Shown here: positions 32,296 through 41,500 of the stretch, in pieces | Layout: each line of letters opens with the position of its first letter | Position numbering within the stretch: the first letter of the stretch is position 1 | Assembly (NCBI GenBank): GCA_002337545.1 | Contig: DDGE01000024.1 | Coordinates: 52,359 to 96,944 of the forward strand | Reading direction: 5' to 3' | Length of the DNA: 44,586 bases | Source: Phycisphaerales bacterium UBA1910 | Lineage (GTDB): Bacteria > Planctomycetota > Phycisphaerae > Phycisphaerales > UBA1924 | Notes under the pieces: generated by a model | Seen by the model: only the letters and a program-made list of their open reading frames with translations | Databases searched by the model: none | What the model was told of the DNA's origin: nothing | Made by a program: the position numbers and the translations under genes

Positions 32296-32324
32296 TGTAC
32301 GCCGTATTGACCCATTGGCGTACA
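32296..32324. promoter_or_regulatory. Second operator-like inverted repeat of module 2
   Basis: TGTACGCC (32296-32303) and GGCGTACA (32317-32324) are perfect complements with a 13-base spacer, the same spacing as the repeat at 32188-32220. A TTGACC (32307-32312) lies in the spacer. The ATG of the next gene is 16 bases downstream. Confidence 0.45.
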
Positions 32325-32339
32325 CAAGCGGAGCATCGG

Positions 32340-32699
32340 ATGACGGACGAGAACACCCACACGGCGGACGAGATCACAGCGGCGGCGGACGGCCTGCTCG
32401 CATGGGCCAAGGAGCACGGGAGCGTGCTCGCGGTGGCGGCGACGCTTGGGGAGGACAGCGATGGCCCGTTTCCCGCGGCGCGGCCGGAGGCGTTGGTGGC
32501 TGGGGCGGTCGGGGCTCTCAACGAGGTGGAGGTCGCAGTACTTCTCGCGCAGCTCGATGTCGCGGTGCTCATGGTGTTGTCGCAGATGGCAGCGGGCGCG
32601 GAGATGGGCGAGGAGGCCTTCCGCGAGCTCGTAAACCAGGCACGGCGCAAGATGCTCGATGCGGCGGGGCTCGACCTGTGCGATGACTGCGGTGGATGA
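32340..32699 (+). CDS. Unknown small protein of recombination module 2
   Basis: A 119-aa acidic, alanine-rich helical protein, with GGAG about 6 bases before the ATG. It contains VAAATLGEDSDGPFPAARPE, VAVLLAQLDVAVLMVLSQMA and a C-terminal LCDDCGG, a CxxC that could bind metal with partners. No family is recognised. It takes the place held by the 143-aa gene in module 1. Confidence 0.55.
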   Translation: MTDENTHTADEITAAADGLLAWAKEHGSVLAVAATLGEDSDGPFPAARPEALVAGAVGALNEVEVAVLLAQLDVAVLMVLSQMAAGAEMGEEAFRELVNQARRKMLDAAGLDLCDDCGG

Positions 32700-32782
32700 G
32701 GGCGGAGGGGAGAGAGGCTCGCCGTGGGGCTAACGCCTCGCGGCGGGTTTGGTGGTTCAGTCCTTTAGTGAGAGGTACGGCG

Positions 32783-33196
32783 ATGACAACAACGCACACG
32801 TTCAACGGCCCGGATGGGATGGCGAGGAAGATCAGGCTGCTCGCGAGCAACTGCGAGGCAGCGACGGCGGGGTTGTCTCGCACCCTGCTCATCGCGGTGA
32901 GCGCGCCGGATCCGGTGGGCACCCTGGACTGTGAACACGCGGACCTGCGTGGGATCCGGATCCAGACGCTCGACAAGGGCATGACGAGCACAGATATCGC
33001 AACCTTGATGGGTGTCGTCTATGGCATGCTCGATGTGATCGAGGACGGGTACGCGCGAGAGTTCGGAGAAGGCTTCCGCGAAGCGGTAGACGAGGCGCGC
33101 GGCACACACGGGCACGGTCAGCGGATGGCCGTGGTGCCGGTTGTTCCCATGGACACCAAGCCGTGGCGGGCACGCGTGAGTGAGCGCAGAAGCTGA
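32783..33196 (+). CDS. Unknown small protein of recombination module 2
   Basis: A 137-aa protein with GAGAGG before the ATG at 32783. It contains MARKIRLLASNCEAATAGLS, RTLLIAVSAPDP and IATLMGVVYGMLDVIEDGYA, then REFGEGFREAVDEARG. It is soluble and alpha/beta in appearance, with no recognised motif. The helical second half bears a faint likeness to the 143-aa protein of module 1 (LALLLASAKVQIDGLIEHY, then DEFGDALTSAYRIL). That likeness would make the two counterparts, but it is weak. Confidence 0.55.
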   Translation: MTTTHTFNGPDGMARKIRLLASNCEAATAGLSRTLLIAVSAPDPVGTLDCEHADLRGIRIQTLDKGMTSTDIATLMGVVYGMLDVIEDGYAREFGEGFREAVDEARGTHGHGQRMAVVPVVPMDTKPWRARVSERRS

Positions 33197-33267
33197 GAAA
33201 CCTGCAAATCGGAGCGGTCGCGCCCGTCAATACCAAGAAAACTGGCGCGCGAGGGAGGAGTCGTTGC

Positions 33268-33498
33268 ATGACTTGTGGAAATGAGAAGGGCGAACCACAC
33301 CTGACGCAATCCGGCGGCGGCCAATGCGGCGAGATCGTTTCTCGTCGTCGCGGCCGTCCGCCGCGGCAGGTTCCGGTTTCCGTCTCGTATATACGGCAGA
33401 ACCCGGAGGAGGAACAGCAATGCAACGACGCCCTTCGACTTCTACTTGCCTCCATGGTCCGCAGGCGAATGGGCGGACATGAGGAGGAAGAGACATGA
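33268..33498 (+). CDS. Small ORF overlapping the serine recombinase, module 2
   Basis: A 76-aa frame with a strong GAGGAG before its ATG and a four-base ATGA overlap with the serine recombinase. It is basic in the middle (VSRRRGRPPRQVPVSVSYIR) and then PEEEQQCNDALRLLLASMVR. The module 1 frame at 15074-15313 has the same size, place and C-terminal pattern. Coupled translation of the recombinase is likely; a function of its own is unknown. Confidence 0.55.
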   Translation: MTCGNEKGEPHLTQSGGGQCGEIVSRRRGRPPRQVPVSVSYIRQNPEEEQQCNDALRLLLASMVRRRMGGHEEEET

Positions 33499-35426
33499 AA
33501 CGGAAGTCTCGACTCAACGGAAAACGAGCGGTCCCCATGCCGCGATGCAGTACGATGGAGCAGGCCGATACCTCCATCGACGATCAGATGAACTCCATGG
33601 AGTACTTCGCGGAGGAGTACGACATGGAGCTCGCCGACGCCTTGCAACTTGTCGGCAAGTCCGGCAGCATCAAGGCCAATCTTGAAGCGGCGATGGACGA
33701 GATCATCGCGCGCAAGCGGTCGGGCGAGCGGATCGATGTCGTCCTGTTCTATGACCAAAGCCGGTTCGGGCGTTCGGGGCCGCTCCATTTTGGGGCTCTG
33801 GCCGATCGCCTCTTGGACGAGGGCATCGAGATCGCCGAGACTGACGCGTTCATGGAGGATGCCAACAACGCCACCATGGTCCGCATGATGAAAGCGATGA
33901 TCGCTCAGCAGACCGCCCGCGGCATCGCAGACAACTCGGCCAGGGGGTCGCAACAGGCGCTCCGCGAGGGGCGTCGCAGTCATGCGAGCAAGGGGGCGTA
34001 CGGCATCGACCGTCTCTATATGACCGAAGACGACGAGCCGATCTGTATCATCCGCTTGCTCCCGGATGGAACGCGGCTCAACCTGGATCCCAAGACCAAG
34101 GAGGTCCGCCTCCGGTACGAGCCGGGCAAGTTGGGGTTCAAGAAGGAGAAGAAGGACAAAGTCACGCTGATCCCGGGCGACCCGGAGCATCAGGCGGTCG
34201 TCATCCGAATCTTTGCGATGCGGCACGAGCGGGGCTTCGCGGGTACACGTATTGCGCGCGTCCTCAATGATGAAGAGATCCCGTCGCCCAACGGCAAAAG
34301 ATGGACCAAGACCGTCATCGACGCGATGCTGCGCAACGAGACCTACTGCGGCGTTGGCTATGCCAACCGGCATTCCTCTGCTCTCTATTTCAACCAAGCA
34401 GAAGGACGCCCGGAGCCGCTGCCCCGCGAGCAAGGTCGTCGCATCCGCGGCATCCGGCCCGAGAGTTCATGGTACTTGATCGCATACCCGAAACTCCGCG
34501 ACTATCTGCCCGAACATCTGCGGCCCGCGGCGATGGCCGAGCAGGCCGAGCATCGCGCCAAGATCAAGTCGGGCTGGATCAAGGATCCGGCCCGCCGCAA
34601 CGGCCGGACGACCCATCTCCTATCTGACATCCTCGTCGAGCCGACAACCGGCAAGCGGCTCATCGCAAAGCGAAGCCGCGGGCGGATTTACTACGGGCTC
34701 AACAAAAGCGTCGATATGCCTGCGAAGGGATCGCAGCGTCGGAGATGGTTGGCGTCAGGGCCGCTGCATCGCGCGGTCTTGGAAGAGATCGAGGCGTTGA
34801 TCTGCTCGCTCCCTGATCTCCGCGAACGGATCATTAAAGAGATCGGCGAGCAAGACAAGCAGCGTCGGGGCGAATCGGGCGAGGCCGAGCAACTCCTGGC
34901 AAACCTCGACAAGCTGAAGGCGCGCCTGAAATCGCAGGTCCGTCGTCTCGGCGGCGACGACGATGACATCGTCAACGATGCGATCGACGAGACGACCAGG
35001 CAGATCCGCGTTATCGAGGACAAGCTCGCCGGCATGAACGGCGGGCCCGCGTTGACCGAGAAGGACATCGCCGCGATCACCGATGGAGTTATCAAGGATC
35101 TCTCCGCCATGCTCCAGGCGTTGGCGGAGGAGGGCGAGACCTCGCTCCGCAAGCTCGCGGAGACCCTGATCAGTTCCGCGGTTGCGAATCTTGATGAGAA
35201 CGAGGTCGACTTCGAGTTCGCGATCCCGGCAGAACTGATCGAGCAGCGGAATGTACGCCTAGCGGCTCGTAACGGACCCGCTCCATGCCGCCAGGCGTAC
35301 AAATGGCGGCCCATCCCCCTTGATGCCGTAACCGTTGACATTCCAAAGCGTTGCAGCGGCGACTGCTGGGAGCCGTTCGAGCCATCGGGCTGCGATGACT
35401 GCCGTCGCCAACCCAAAGCTGCATGA
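33495..35426 (+). CDS. Large serine recombinase, module 2
   Basis: A 643-aa homologue of 15303-17300. The resolvase domain starts at PMPRCSTMEQADTSIDDQM, with the nucleophile Ser19 at the same number as in module 1; LFYDQSRFGRSGPLHFG matches FDESRLTRGGPLHSS. The recombinase domain has FAGTRIARVLNDEEIPSPNG and MLRNETYCGVGYANRHSS. The zinc-ribbon segment again lacks cysteines (THLLSDILVEPTTGKRLIA). A coiled coil (about 455-525) and a C-terminal CSGDCWEPFEPSGCDDCRR follow. The two copies are clearly related but well diverged, so they are not a recent duplication. The role is unknown, as in module 1. Confidence 0.87.
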   Translation: MKRKSRLNGKRAVPMPRCSTMEQADTSIDDQMNSMEYFAEEYDMELADALQLVGKSGSIKANLEAAMDEIIARKRSGERIDVVLFYDQSRFGRSGPLHFGALADRLLDEGIEIAETDAFMEDANNATMVRMMKAMIAQQTARGIADNSARGSQQALREGRRSHASKGAYGIDRLYMTEDDEPICIIRLLPDGTRLNLDPKTKEVRLRYEPGKLGFKKEKKDKVTLIPGDPEHQAVVIRIFAMRHERGFAGTRIARVLNDEEIPSPNGKRWTKTVIDAMLRNETYCGVGYANRHSSALYFNQAEGRPEPLPREQGRRIRGIRPESSWYLIAYPKLRDYLPEHLRPAAMAEQAEHRAKIKSGWIKDPARRNGRTTHLLSDILVEPTTGKRLIAKRSRGRIYYGLNKSVDMPAKGSQRRRWLASGPLHRAVLEEIEALICSLPDLRERIIKEIGEQDKQRRGESGEAEQLLANLDKLKARLKSQVRRLGGDDDDIVNDAIDETTRQIRVIEDKLAGMNGGPALTEKDIAAITDGVIKDLSAMLQALAEEGETSLRKLAETLISSAVANLDENEVDFEFAIPAELIEQRNVRLAARNGPAPCRQAYKWRPIPLDAVTVDIPKRCSGDCWEPFEPSGCDDCRRQPKAA

Positions 35427-35453
35427 GGATCCCGGCCTAAGCGGCCGGATCCT
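35426..35453 (+). terminator. Strong hairpin at the serine recombinase stop codon
   Basis: AGGATCCCGGCC (35426-35437) pairs with GGCCGGATCCT (35443-35453) with one bulged C; the stem begins at the last base of the TGA. There is no U-tract, so it could be an attenuator or processing site instead. Confidence 0.4.
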
Positions 35454-35513
35454 GTGATGTCTTCGCCGCCCTCGACCAAACGGCCGGGGGCGGCCTTCAG
35501 AAAAAAAATTTCG

Positions 35514-35532
35514 TCGACGGCGGAGCCGTCGA
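35514..35532 (+). promoter_or_regulatory. Leader hairpin before the conserved downstream gene, module 2
   Basis: TCGACGGC (35514-35521) pairs perfectly with GCCGTCGA (35525-35532) around GGA, just after an A8 run and before CGGAG and the ATG at 35550. It corresponds in place to the hairpin at 17334-17357. Confidence 0.5.
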
Positions 35533-35549
35533 GCATACCGGAGACCCCC

Positions 35550-36398
35550 ATGGACGAGAAACTCACCGACATTGAGAGAGCATGGCTGGTGTCGCTCGAT
35601 GCCCTGCTCGTGCAGACCACAGTGGACGCACACGGGGCGGTCGCCGGTCGGTTCATCGATCTTTGGGACAGTGGCGGCCCGACCTTCCGGGCCGAGCTTG
35701 CCAAGCGGGCGTCGCTTTGGCGACAGCGGCATGTCAAGGTGCAACAACTCATCCTGAACAGCCACGGTGCGTGCGAGCGACTCGTCCGGCTCATGGGTGA
35801 CCCCGAGCCTCCGCAACGGAAGCCGGTGAAGACCAAGTCAAAGCCTCCACGGGATCGAGTTGTGCCGAGCCGCCGGAAGCACGCCCCGGTGCAGGAGATC
35901 ACCGAGGATGAGGCCGCCAAGTTCATGGCGATGCTCGATGCTGAAGGCATTGCCGAGGTGTTCGACCCCGGCGTCAGCATTCTCGATGACAAGCTGTACC
36001 GGCCGCCGTTGATCATCCTCAACAAGGTGAGCGTGTTCTACGAGGACATCGCACCGGCGTACGAGCGTGAAGCGATCGATCGGCGGTGGGATCCCGTTGA
36101 GCGTGAGCCGGCGATCGCATTGGCGTTCGACCTCGCGTTACTCGTCACGCTTCGGGAGAGTCGGTGGACCTGGGTGATCTCCGATCGGCACTTTGGCCGA
36201 CTCCCATGGGGACACCCGTGCAAGGTCACGCCGGAGGGGCGGCCGGGGTGGAAGCTGATCACCGGACTGCTTGATCGAGCCGGGCTCATCGAACGGCGGA
36301 CCGGGCAGACGTGGCGGCTCACTCGCGAGGCACGCCCTGTCATCGCCAACCATCTAATGCCGGCCTGGGTTGCTGTCGCAGCATCTGGTCGAGACTGA
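35550..36398 (+). CDS. Unknown conserved protein of recombination module (family B), module 2
   Basis: A 282-aa homologue of 17387-18232. The ATG at 35550 has CGGAG upstream; an open frame reaching 35454 has no such site and crosses the hairpin. Conserved blocks: ITEDEAAKFMAMLDAEGIAE, PLIILNKVSVFYEDIAPAYE, RRWDPVEREPAIALAFDLAL and RPGWKLITGLLDRAGLIERR with TWRLT. The basic linker (about 85-115; KPVKTKSKPPRDRVVPSRRK) could contact DNA. No enzyme motif is recognised. The order serine recombinase, hairpin leader, family B protein is the same in both modules. Confidence 0.65.
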   Translation: MDEKLTDIERAWLVSLDALLVQTTVDAHGAVAGRFIDLWDSGGPTFRAELAKRASLWRQRHVKVQQLILNSHGACERLVRLMGDPEPPQRKPVKTKSKPPRDRVVPSRRKHAPVQEITEDEAAKFMAMLDAEGIAEVFDPGVSILDDKLYRPPLIILNKVSVFYEDIAPAYEREAIDRRWDPVEREPAIALAFDLALLVTLRESRWTWVISDRHFGRLPWGHPCKVTPEGRPGWKLITGLLDRAGLIERRTGQTWRLTREARPVIANHLMPAWVAVAASGRD

Positions 36399-36418
36399 CG
36401 TAGCATTAAGCATCGATG

Positions 36419-36440
36419 GCGTCGTGAACCGTCACGACGC
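36419..36440 (+). terminator. Hairpin at the end of recombination module 2
   Basis: GCGTCGTGA (36419-36427) pairs perfectly with TCACGACGC (36432-36440) around ACCG. There is no U-tract. It lies 20 bases after the family B stop. Confidence 0.4.
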
Positions 36441-36595
36441 ACAACACTATCTTACATCATTGCACTCATTTCGCCGAGTGCACGGATTTGAAGTGCGGCT
36501 GTCGAGTGTCAGCTTGAAGCAGTTATCGACAGCGTCAATGTCGGCCGCGAATTCGGACAGGGCTGACCTGCTGGGGCAACAGCCTCACTTCAGCC

Positions 36596-37534
36596 CTAGC
36601 TTCCGCTACCCGCCGGTTTGTTAGGTGAGTGATCAGTCACTAATCCAGAACTGAACATAGATACGGGAATGGGCTCGATCGTCACATGCTTGATGCCGTG
36701 GTCGCTCCCGAGCGATCGACGAACACGCTCGATGATATCGGAAGTCGCGGTGAGAGGGGACTCGTCGCGGATCGCGATCTGAGCTTCAAGGGAGACGGCA
36801 TGTTCGTCAATTGGCCAGACATGGAGATGGCCGACGTCCTGGACACCCTCAACCTCGCGGATGGTCGATGCGATTGCGTCGAGTGCGAGTTCGTCCGGGG
36901 TGCTCTGCATCAGAATCCGGATACACCGCTTCATAGGCGACCACGAGATCCACACGATGTAGACCGAGATTCCGATGGTCGCAACGATGTCGGTCCAGTA
37001 CCAGTCGAACAGGATGATCAGGGTGCCGGTGATAATGACCGCCACCGAGGCGAGAGCGTCCGCGACGTTGTGAAGGAACGCCGCCTTGATGTTCACGCTC
37101 TCCTTCGACATCGTGTAGGTCAGAACGGCCGTCGCGGCATCGACAACCAGTGCAATGCAGGCGATGATGACGACCATCCAGCCGTCGATCTCGGGACGGT
37201 CGAAGGTGCGGTTGATGGCCTCAATGAGCAGATAGCCCGCGATGACCATGATGGAGGTGAGGTTAATCAGGCCGCCGACCACCTCGGCTCGCCCGTAGCC
37301 GAAGGTGCGTTGCTCATCCGCGGGACGCCTGGAAATACGCCGAGCAATCAGGGCAAGGAGCAGTCCGGCTGCATCGCTGAAGTTATGCAGCGCGTCCGCG
37401 ATCAGCGAAAGGCTCCCGGAGAGCACGCCCCCGATGACCTGGGCCGCAGTGAGCAGCAGATTAATGGCGACGGCGATACCCAGCCGTTTCGATCCAATAT
37501 CAGCACCGTGATTGTGGTGGTTCGTCTGTGTCAT
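36596..37534 (-). CDS. czcD: Cation diffusion facilitator (CzcD/ZitB-like metal exporter)
   Basis: A 312-aa inner-membrane metal/proton antiporter. Six hydrophobic segments are visible. Site A ligands are in DALHNFSDA (TM2) and HNVADALAS (TM5), the HxxxD/HxxxD pattern of zinc-transporting members. The C-terminal cytoplasmic domain (VQDVGHLHVWPIDEHAVSLE) has the usual alpha/beta fold. It exports Zn2+, Co2+ or Cd2+ from the cytoplasm to the periplasm, where the CzcCBA pump can take over. The start overlaps the SRPBCC gene by four bases, making it the last gene of the metal operon. An AGGGCTGA/TCAGCCCT inverted repeat (36559-36566 and 36590-36597) spans its stop. Confidence 0.9.
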   Translation of the reverse strand: MTQTNHHNHGADIGSKRLGIAVAINLLLTAAQVIGGVLSGSLSLIADALHNFSDAAGLLLALIARRISRRPADEQRTFGYGRAEVVGGLINLTSIMVIAGYLLIEAINRTFDRPEIDGWMVVIIACIALVVDAATAVLTYTMSKESVNIKAAFLHNVADALASVAVIITGTLIILFDWYWTDIVATIGISVYIVWISWSPMKRCIRILMQSTPDELALDAIASTIREVEGVQDVGHLHVWPIDEHAVSLEAQIAIRDESPLTATSDIIERVRRSLGSDHGIKHVTIEPIPVSMFSSGLVTDHSPNKPAGSGS

Positions 37535-38043
37535 CGGCGCTCACCGCGGGCGATGCTTCCCTCCAGTCGCCCAGCGAAGTACTCGAGCTCGACGAGCGTG
37601 TGGCGGTAGGCGGCCGACCTGAATCGGAGTAGTGTGCCGATGACGCGCTCGATCACCCAGCCTACGAGGCCTTTCGGGAACTCGCCCCATACGCGATGGA
37701 CGAGCCGTACACCGTCGCCCTCGGGCTCGATCCGAAAGTCGCCGCCTTCCTTGACCCTGACACACATTCCAAACGGCTTGTAGATAGCCTCGCCGGTCCA
37801 AGAGAACGCACGACCCGGCCGCGTGTCGTGCACCGTCGCGGTGAGTTCGCCGGTCAAGGGACCGACACCTTCGCGTTGCCACCAGCGCAGGCCATCACGG
37901 AGGGGCTGTTTGGGCTCGGTCAGTACCTCGGTGCCCTTGTGCTCGGGGTTCGATGGCTCCCATTCGCCCTCGAAGTCCGAGATCAGTTCCCATGCTTCAG
38001 TTGCGGTTGCTTCGGCATGGACGTTTGCGGTCACATCGATCAT
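37531..38043 (-). CDS. SRPBCC-family protein
   Basis: A 170-aa soluble protein with the START/Bet v1-like fold pattern: VTANVHAEATATEAWELISD, PGRAFSWTGEAIYKPFG and FRIEPEGDGVRLVHRVWGEF, then a long C-terminal helix (RFRSAAYRHTLVELEYFAGR). The fold binds hydrophobic ligands. Its role in a metal-efflux operon is unclear. It is translationally coupled to czcD (ATGA) and starts 3 bases after the His-rich lipoprotein gene. Confidence 0.75.
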   Translation of the reverse strand: MIDVTANVHAEATATEAWELISDFEGEWEPSNPEHKGTEVLTEPKQPLRDGLRWWQREGVGPLTGELTATVHDTRPGRAFSWTGEAIYKPFGMCVRVKEGGDFRIEPEGDGVRLVHRVWGEFPKGLVGWVIERVIGTLLRFRSAAYRHTLVELEYFAGRLEGSIARGERR

Positions 38044-38046
38044 GGC

Positions 38047-38559
38047 TTATCCCTCAAGAGGCATCGAGCCGACAGTGCGATTTCCGTTGACGGACTCGAT
38101 CTCGATCCAGAGACTCGCACCGTCCATCGTCGAGGGCGATTCGGTCTGGCCGTGGAAATGGTCGTCGTGGGCGTCCGCCTTCGATTTCAGCGTGCCCGTC
38201 CCGGCCTCATCGCCGATCCAGAAACGCACGGTGGCGGGGATCGGCCCGGATTCGACTTCGAGATCGAGGTGCACCTCCGATGATGGTCGGATGTCGCTGG
38301 ACACTGAGACCGCCAGCTTCGTTCCGGCGATCGTCACGCTACCGAGAGACCGCATCTCACCGTGGTCATGATCGTCGTGTTCACCCTCGGCGTGGTCGTG
38401 CCCCTCATGGTCGTCGCCGTCACCAGCGTGATCATGACCGTCGTCCGCGGTGTGTGTCTCGGCGGACTTTGATTCTGAGGACTCCCCGCAGCCGGGTAAC
38501 GAGATCGAAAGCGCGACGGTCGTGCTGGCGGCGGCGAGAATCTTGAAAAGGTCGTTCAT
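38047..38559 (-). CDS. Histidine-rich lipoprotein of the metal-efflux operon
   Basis: A 170-aa predicted lipoprotein (lipobox SLPGC, Cys24). Residues about 35-68 are dense in His and Asp (repeated DDGHDHAGDGDDHEGHDH-type stretches), a probable divalent-metal-binding segment. A beta-rich domain follows (VTIAGTKLAVSVSSDIRPSS, VRFWIGDEAGTGTLKSKADA, HDDHFHGQ). It starts 2 bases after czcA and is part of the same transcript. It may act as a periplasmic metal buffer or chaperone delivering metal to the pump; this is inference. Confidence 0.75.
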   Translation of the reverse strand: MNDLFKILAAASTTVALSISLPGCGESSESKSAETHTADDGHDHAGDGDDHEGHDHAEGEHDDHDHGEMRSLGSVTIAGTKLAVSVSSDIRPSSEVHLDLEVESGPIPATVRFWIGDEAGTGTLKSKADAHDDHFHGQTESPSTMDGASLWIEIESVNGNRTVGSMPLEG

Positions 38560-38561
38560 GA

Positions 38562-41500
38562 TCAGGACTCCTTCGAGGTGATGGTCTTGGGTCGGCGGAA
38601 TATGCCCACGAGACGCGTGAGCACAGATGGGTGATCAGCGGGACGACGCTCAGGCTTGTGCCCAAAAACGAGCGAGTACCCCGCCGGAACAACGATCAGG
38701 TTCAGGAATGTGGAGGTCAACAGACCCCCGAGGGTGACGATGGCGAGGGGCGCGAGCAGTTCGCTGCCCGGTTCTCCCGCGGCGAGCGCCAGAGGGACAA
38801 GCCCGAGCGCCGCTGAGATCGCGGTCATCAGGATCGGCACAAGCCGTTCCATCGACCCCTGAACAATGGCTTCTCCGAGCGGCACACCTTCGTGCTGCAT
38901 CAGATGGTTGTAGTGGTTGATGAGCAGGATGCCATTACGGACCGCGATGCCGAAGAGGGTTATGAAACCAACAAGGCTGGCGATGGAGATCACCGGCGGG
39001 ATATACGGGCCCCCGATGCCGACGAGGGCGAGCGTGTTTGCGATCGGGCCGCCCCCCTCGCTGATGTAGATCGCGGCGATGCCGCCGATCAACGCGAGGG
39101 GCATGTTGAGCATGACGAGCACCGCCGCCCGCATCGACCCAGTGGAGATCTGGAGCAGCATGAGCATGATGAGTGCGACGGCAATGCCCGCGACGAGGAT
39201 CGTCCGTGACGCGGACTGCTGCGCTTCAAACTGACCTCCGTAGGACACGGTCATGCCAGCCCGCTGGACAATGGGATCGACACGCTCCTGCACCTGGGCG
39301 ACAAGGTCGCCCAGATTGGACCCCTCGGCCACATTGAGCGACACCACGGCTTTCCGTTGAGCGTTCTCGCGAGTGATCAGATTGCTTGATCGTTCCGGAC
39401 CGATATCAGCGACATCGCTCAAACGAACGGTGGCCCCTCCCCGGCCACGGAGAAGCAGGTCTCGGACCTGCCGGAACGACTCACGTTCCTCAGGTGCGAG
39501 CCGAACGACGAGATCATACTGCCGAACACCTTGGTTGACGGTGTCCACAACCTCGCCATAGAGGGCTTCGCGGACTTGCTCCGCGGCGTCGGCGGGGCTG
39601 AGACCGACCGCCGCGAGTTCCGCATGGCGGTAGCGGATTGGCAAAGAAGTGATCAATACCTCTCGGTTGGCGTTGACATCACGAGCGCCCCGCAGGCCTT
39701 GGAGTTCGGTCTCAATCGCCTTGGCGACATCACGAAGCTCGGTCAGATCCTCACCAAAGACATTGATTGCGATCGCAGCGGGCGTACCTGACAGCACATG
39801 GCTGAGCCGGTGCTCGATGGGCTGGCCGACCATCGTCGTGATGCCGGGGACAGCCCCAAGAATGCGATCGATCTGTTCTCGCACCTCGAATCTGTCGCTC
39901 CCCGCATCAACGGTGACCTCGATCTCGGAGTTACTGACCGGCTCGGCGTGCTCATCACGTTCGGCCCGGCCGGTACGCCGGGAGACGGAACGGACCCCGT
40001 CGATCTGGACGAGTTGCTTCTCGACCTCCGTCGCGAGCCGATCGCTCTCGACGATCGAAGTGCCGGGAGGAGCAAGCAGAAAGACCGTGAAGGTGCCCTC
40101 ATTGAACGACGGAAGGAACGAGCTGCCGAACGTGCTCGCGAGCAGGAGTGCGCCGGCGGTCACGGCACCGGCGGTGCCGAGCACCCACGCCCGGTACCGA
40201 ATGGCCGCTCGGAGTGAAGGCTCGTACGCCCTTTTCAGAAGGCGGACCAGGAATCCGTCTCGGTCCTCGTGCTTGCCTCCGAGTTTGCCCTTGAGAAGGA
40301 ACCGGCACATCGCGGGCACGACCGTCAGGGCCACGACCAGCGACGCAAGGATCGAGATCATGTAAGTAAGTGCCAAGGGCTGGAAAAACCGGCCTTCGAG
40401 CCCCTGCAGGAAGAGAAGCGGCACGAACACCATGACGATGATGACCGTCGCGAAGACCATCGCCGGTCGGATTTCGTTGCTGGCGTCGAAGATGACCTCA
40501 GTAAACGGACGCCGATCCGCCTCGGGGAAGGCCCGGTTCTGCTTCAAGCGGCGGAAAACATTCTCAACATCGATGATTGCGTCGTCGACGAGCACGCCGA
40601 TCGCCACAGTGAGCCCTCCGAGAGTCATGACATTCAGCCCGAGATTCAACGCATCCATCATCAAGAGGCCAACGGCCAGTGAGATCGGGATTGCGGTAAG
40701 TGTGATGAGCGTTGTCCGCAGATTCATCAGAAACAGAACGAGCACGACGAGCACGATGATGACCGCCTCGCCGAGCACCTTGGTCACATTGTGGACCGCC
40801 CGGTCGATGAAGTGCGACTGTCGGACGACATCTCGGTTGAGCACGACGCCCTCGGGCAGTGTCGGCTCGATCTGATCAAAGAGCGCATCAAGACTGTCGG
40901 TCAGGGCGAGCGTGTTCGTGCCCGGTGACTTCTGGATAGACAGCACGACAGCGGGTTCGCCCCCCTCAGAAGCCGTGCCCCGCTTGATCGCCGGCCCGAG
41001 GATAACCTCGGCAACCTGACCGATCGTCACGGGCACGCCCTCGTGATACTTGATGATCGTGTTGGCGATGTCCTCCGGGCGCGTCACCCGGCTCTGCTGA
41101 CGGATCGGGATCTCGAAGTTGTCCACATTCACCAAGTAGCCGCCGCTCGCGGTGCTGTGCGCGCCGCCCGCGGCCTCGACCACATCCGTGATGGTCAGGT
41201 CGTAGAGCCTCAGCCGCTCCTGATCGACATTGACCTGATACTCTGGTAGCTCGCCGCCGATCGCGACGACTTGGGCGACACCGGGCACCGCGAGGATTTT
41301 GTTACGCAGCTCGAACTCGCCGTAGGAGCGGAGTTGCATGGGGTTGGCCGAGCCGTCGGGCGACGACAGGGAGATCAGCATGATCTCGCCCGCGATAGAC
41401 GTAATCGGTGTGATGAATGGTTCGACCTCATCGGGAAGGTTTTCGCGAGCGGTGACGAGCCGCTCAGAGACGAGCTGTCGGGCATCGTAGAGGTCGGTGC

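Noticed and set aside
32889..34433. A 514-codon open frame on the minus strand
   Set aside because: It lies opposite the serine recombinase and the 137-aa gene and has low-complexity Arg/Ser/Pro-rich composition; it is a GC-rich shadow frame.
34691..36025. A 444-codon open frame on the minus strand
   Set aside because: It spans the end of the serine recombinase, a hairpin leader and part of family B on the other strand; it is a shadow.
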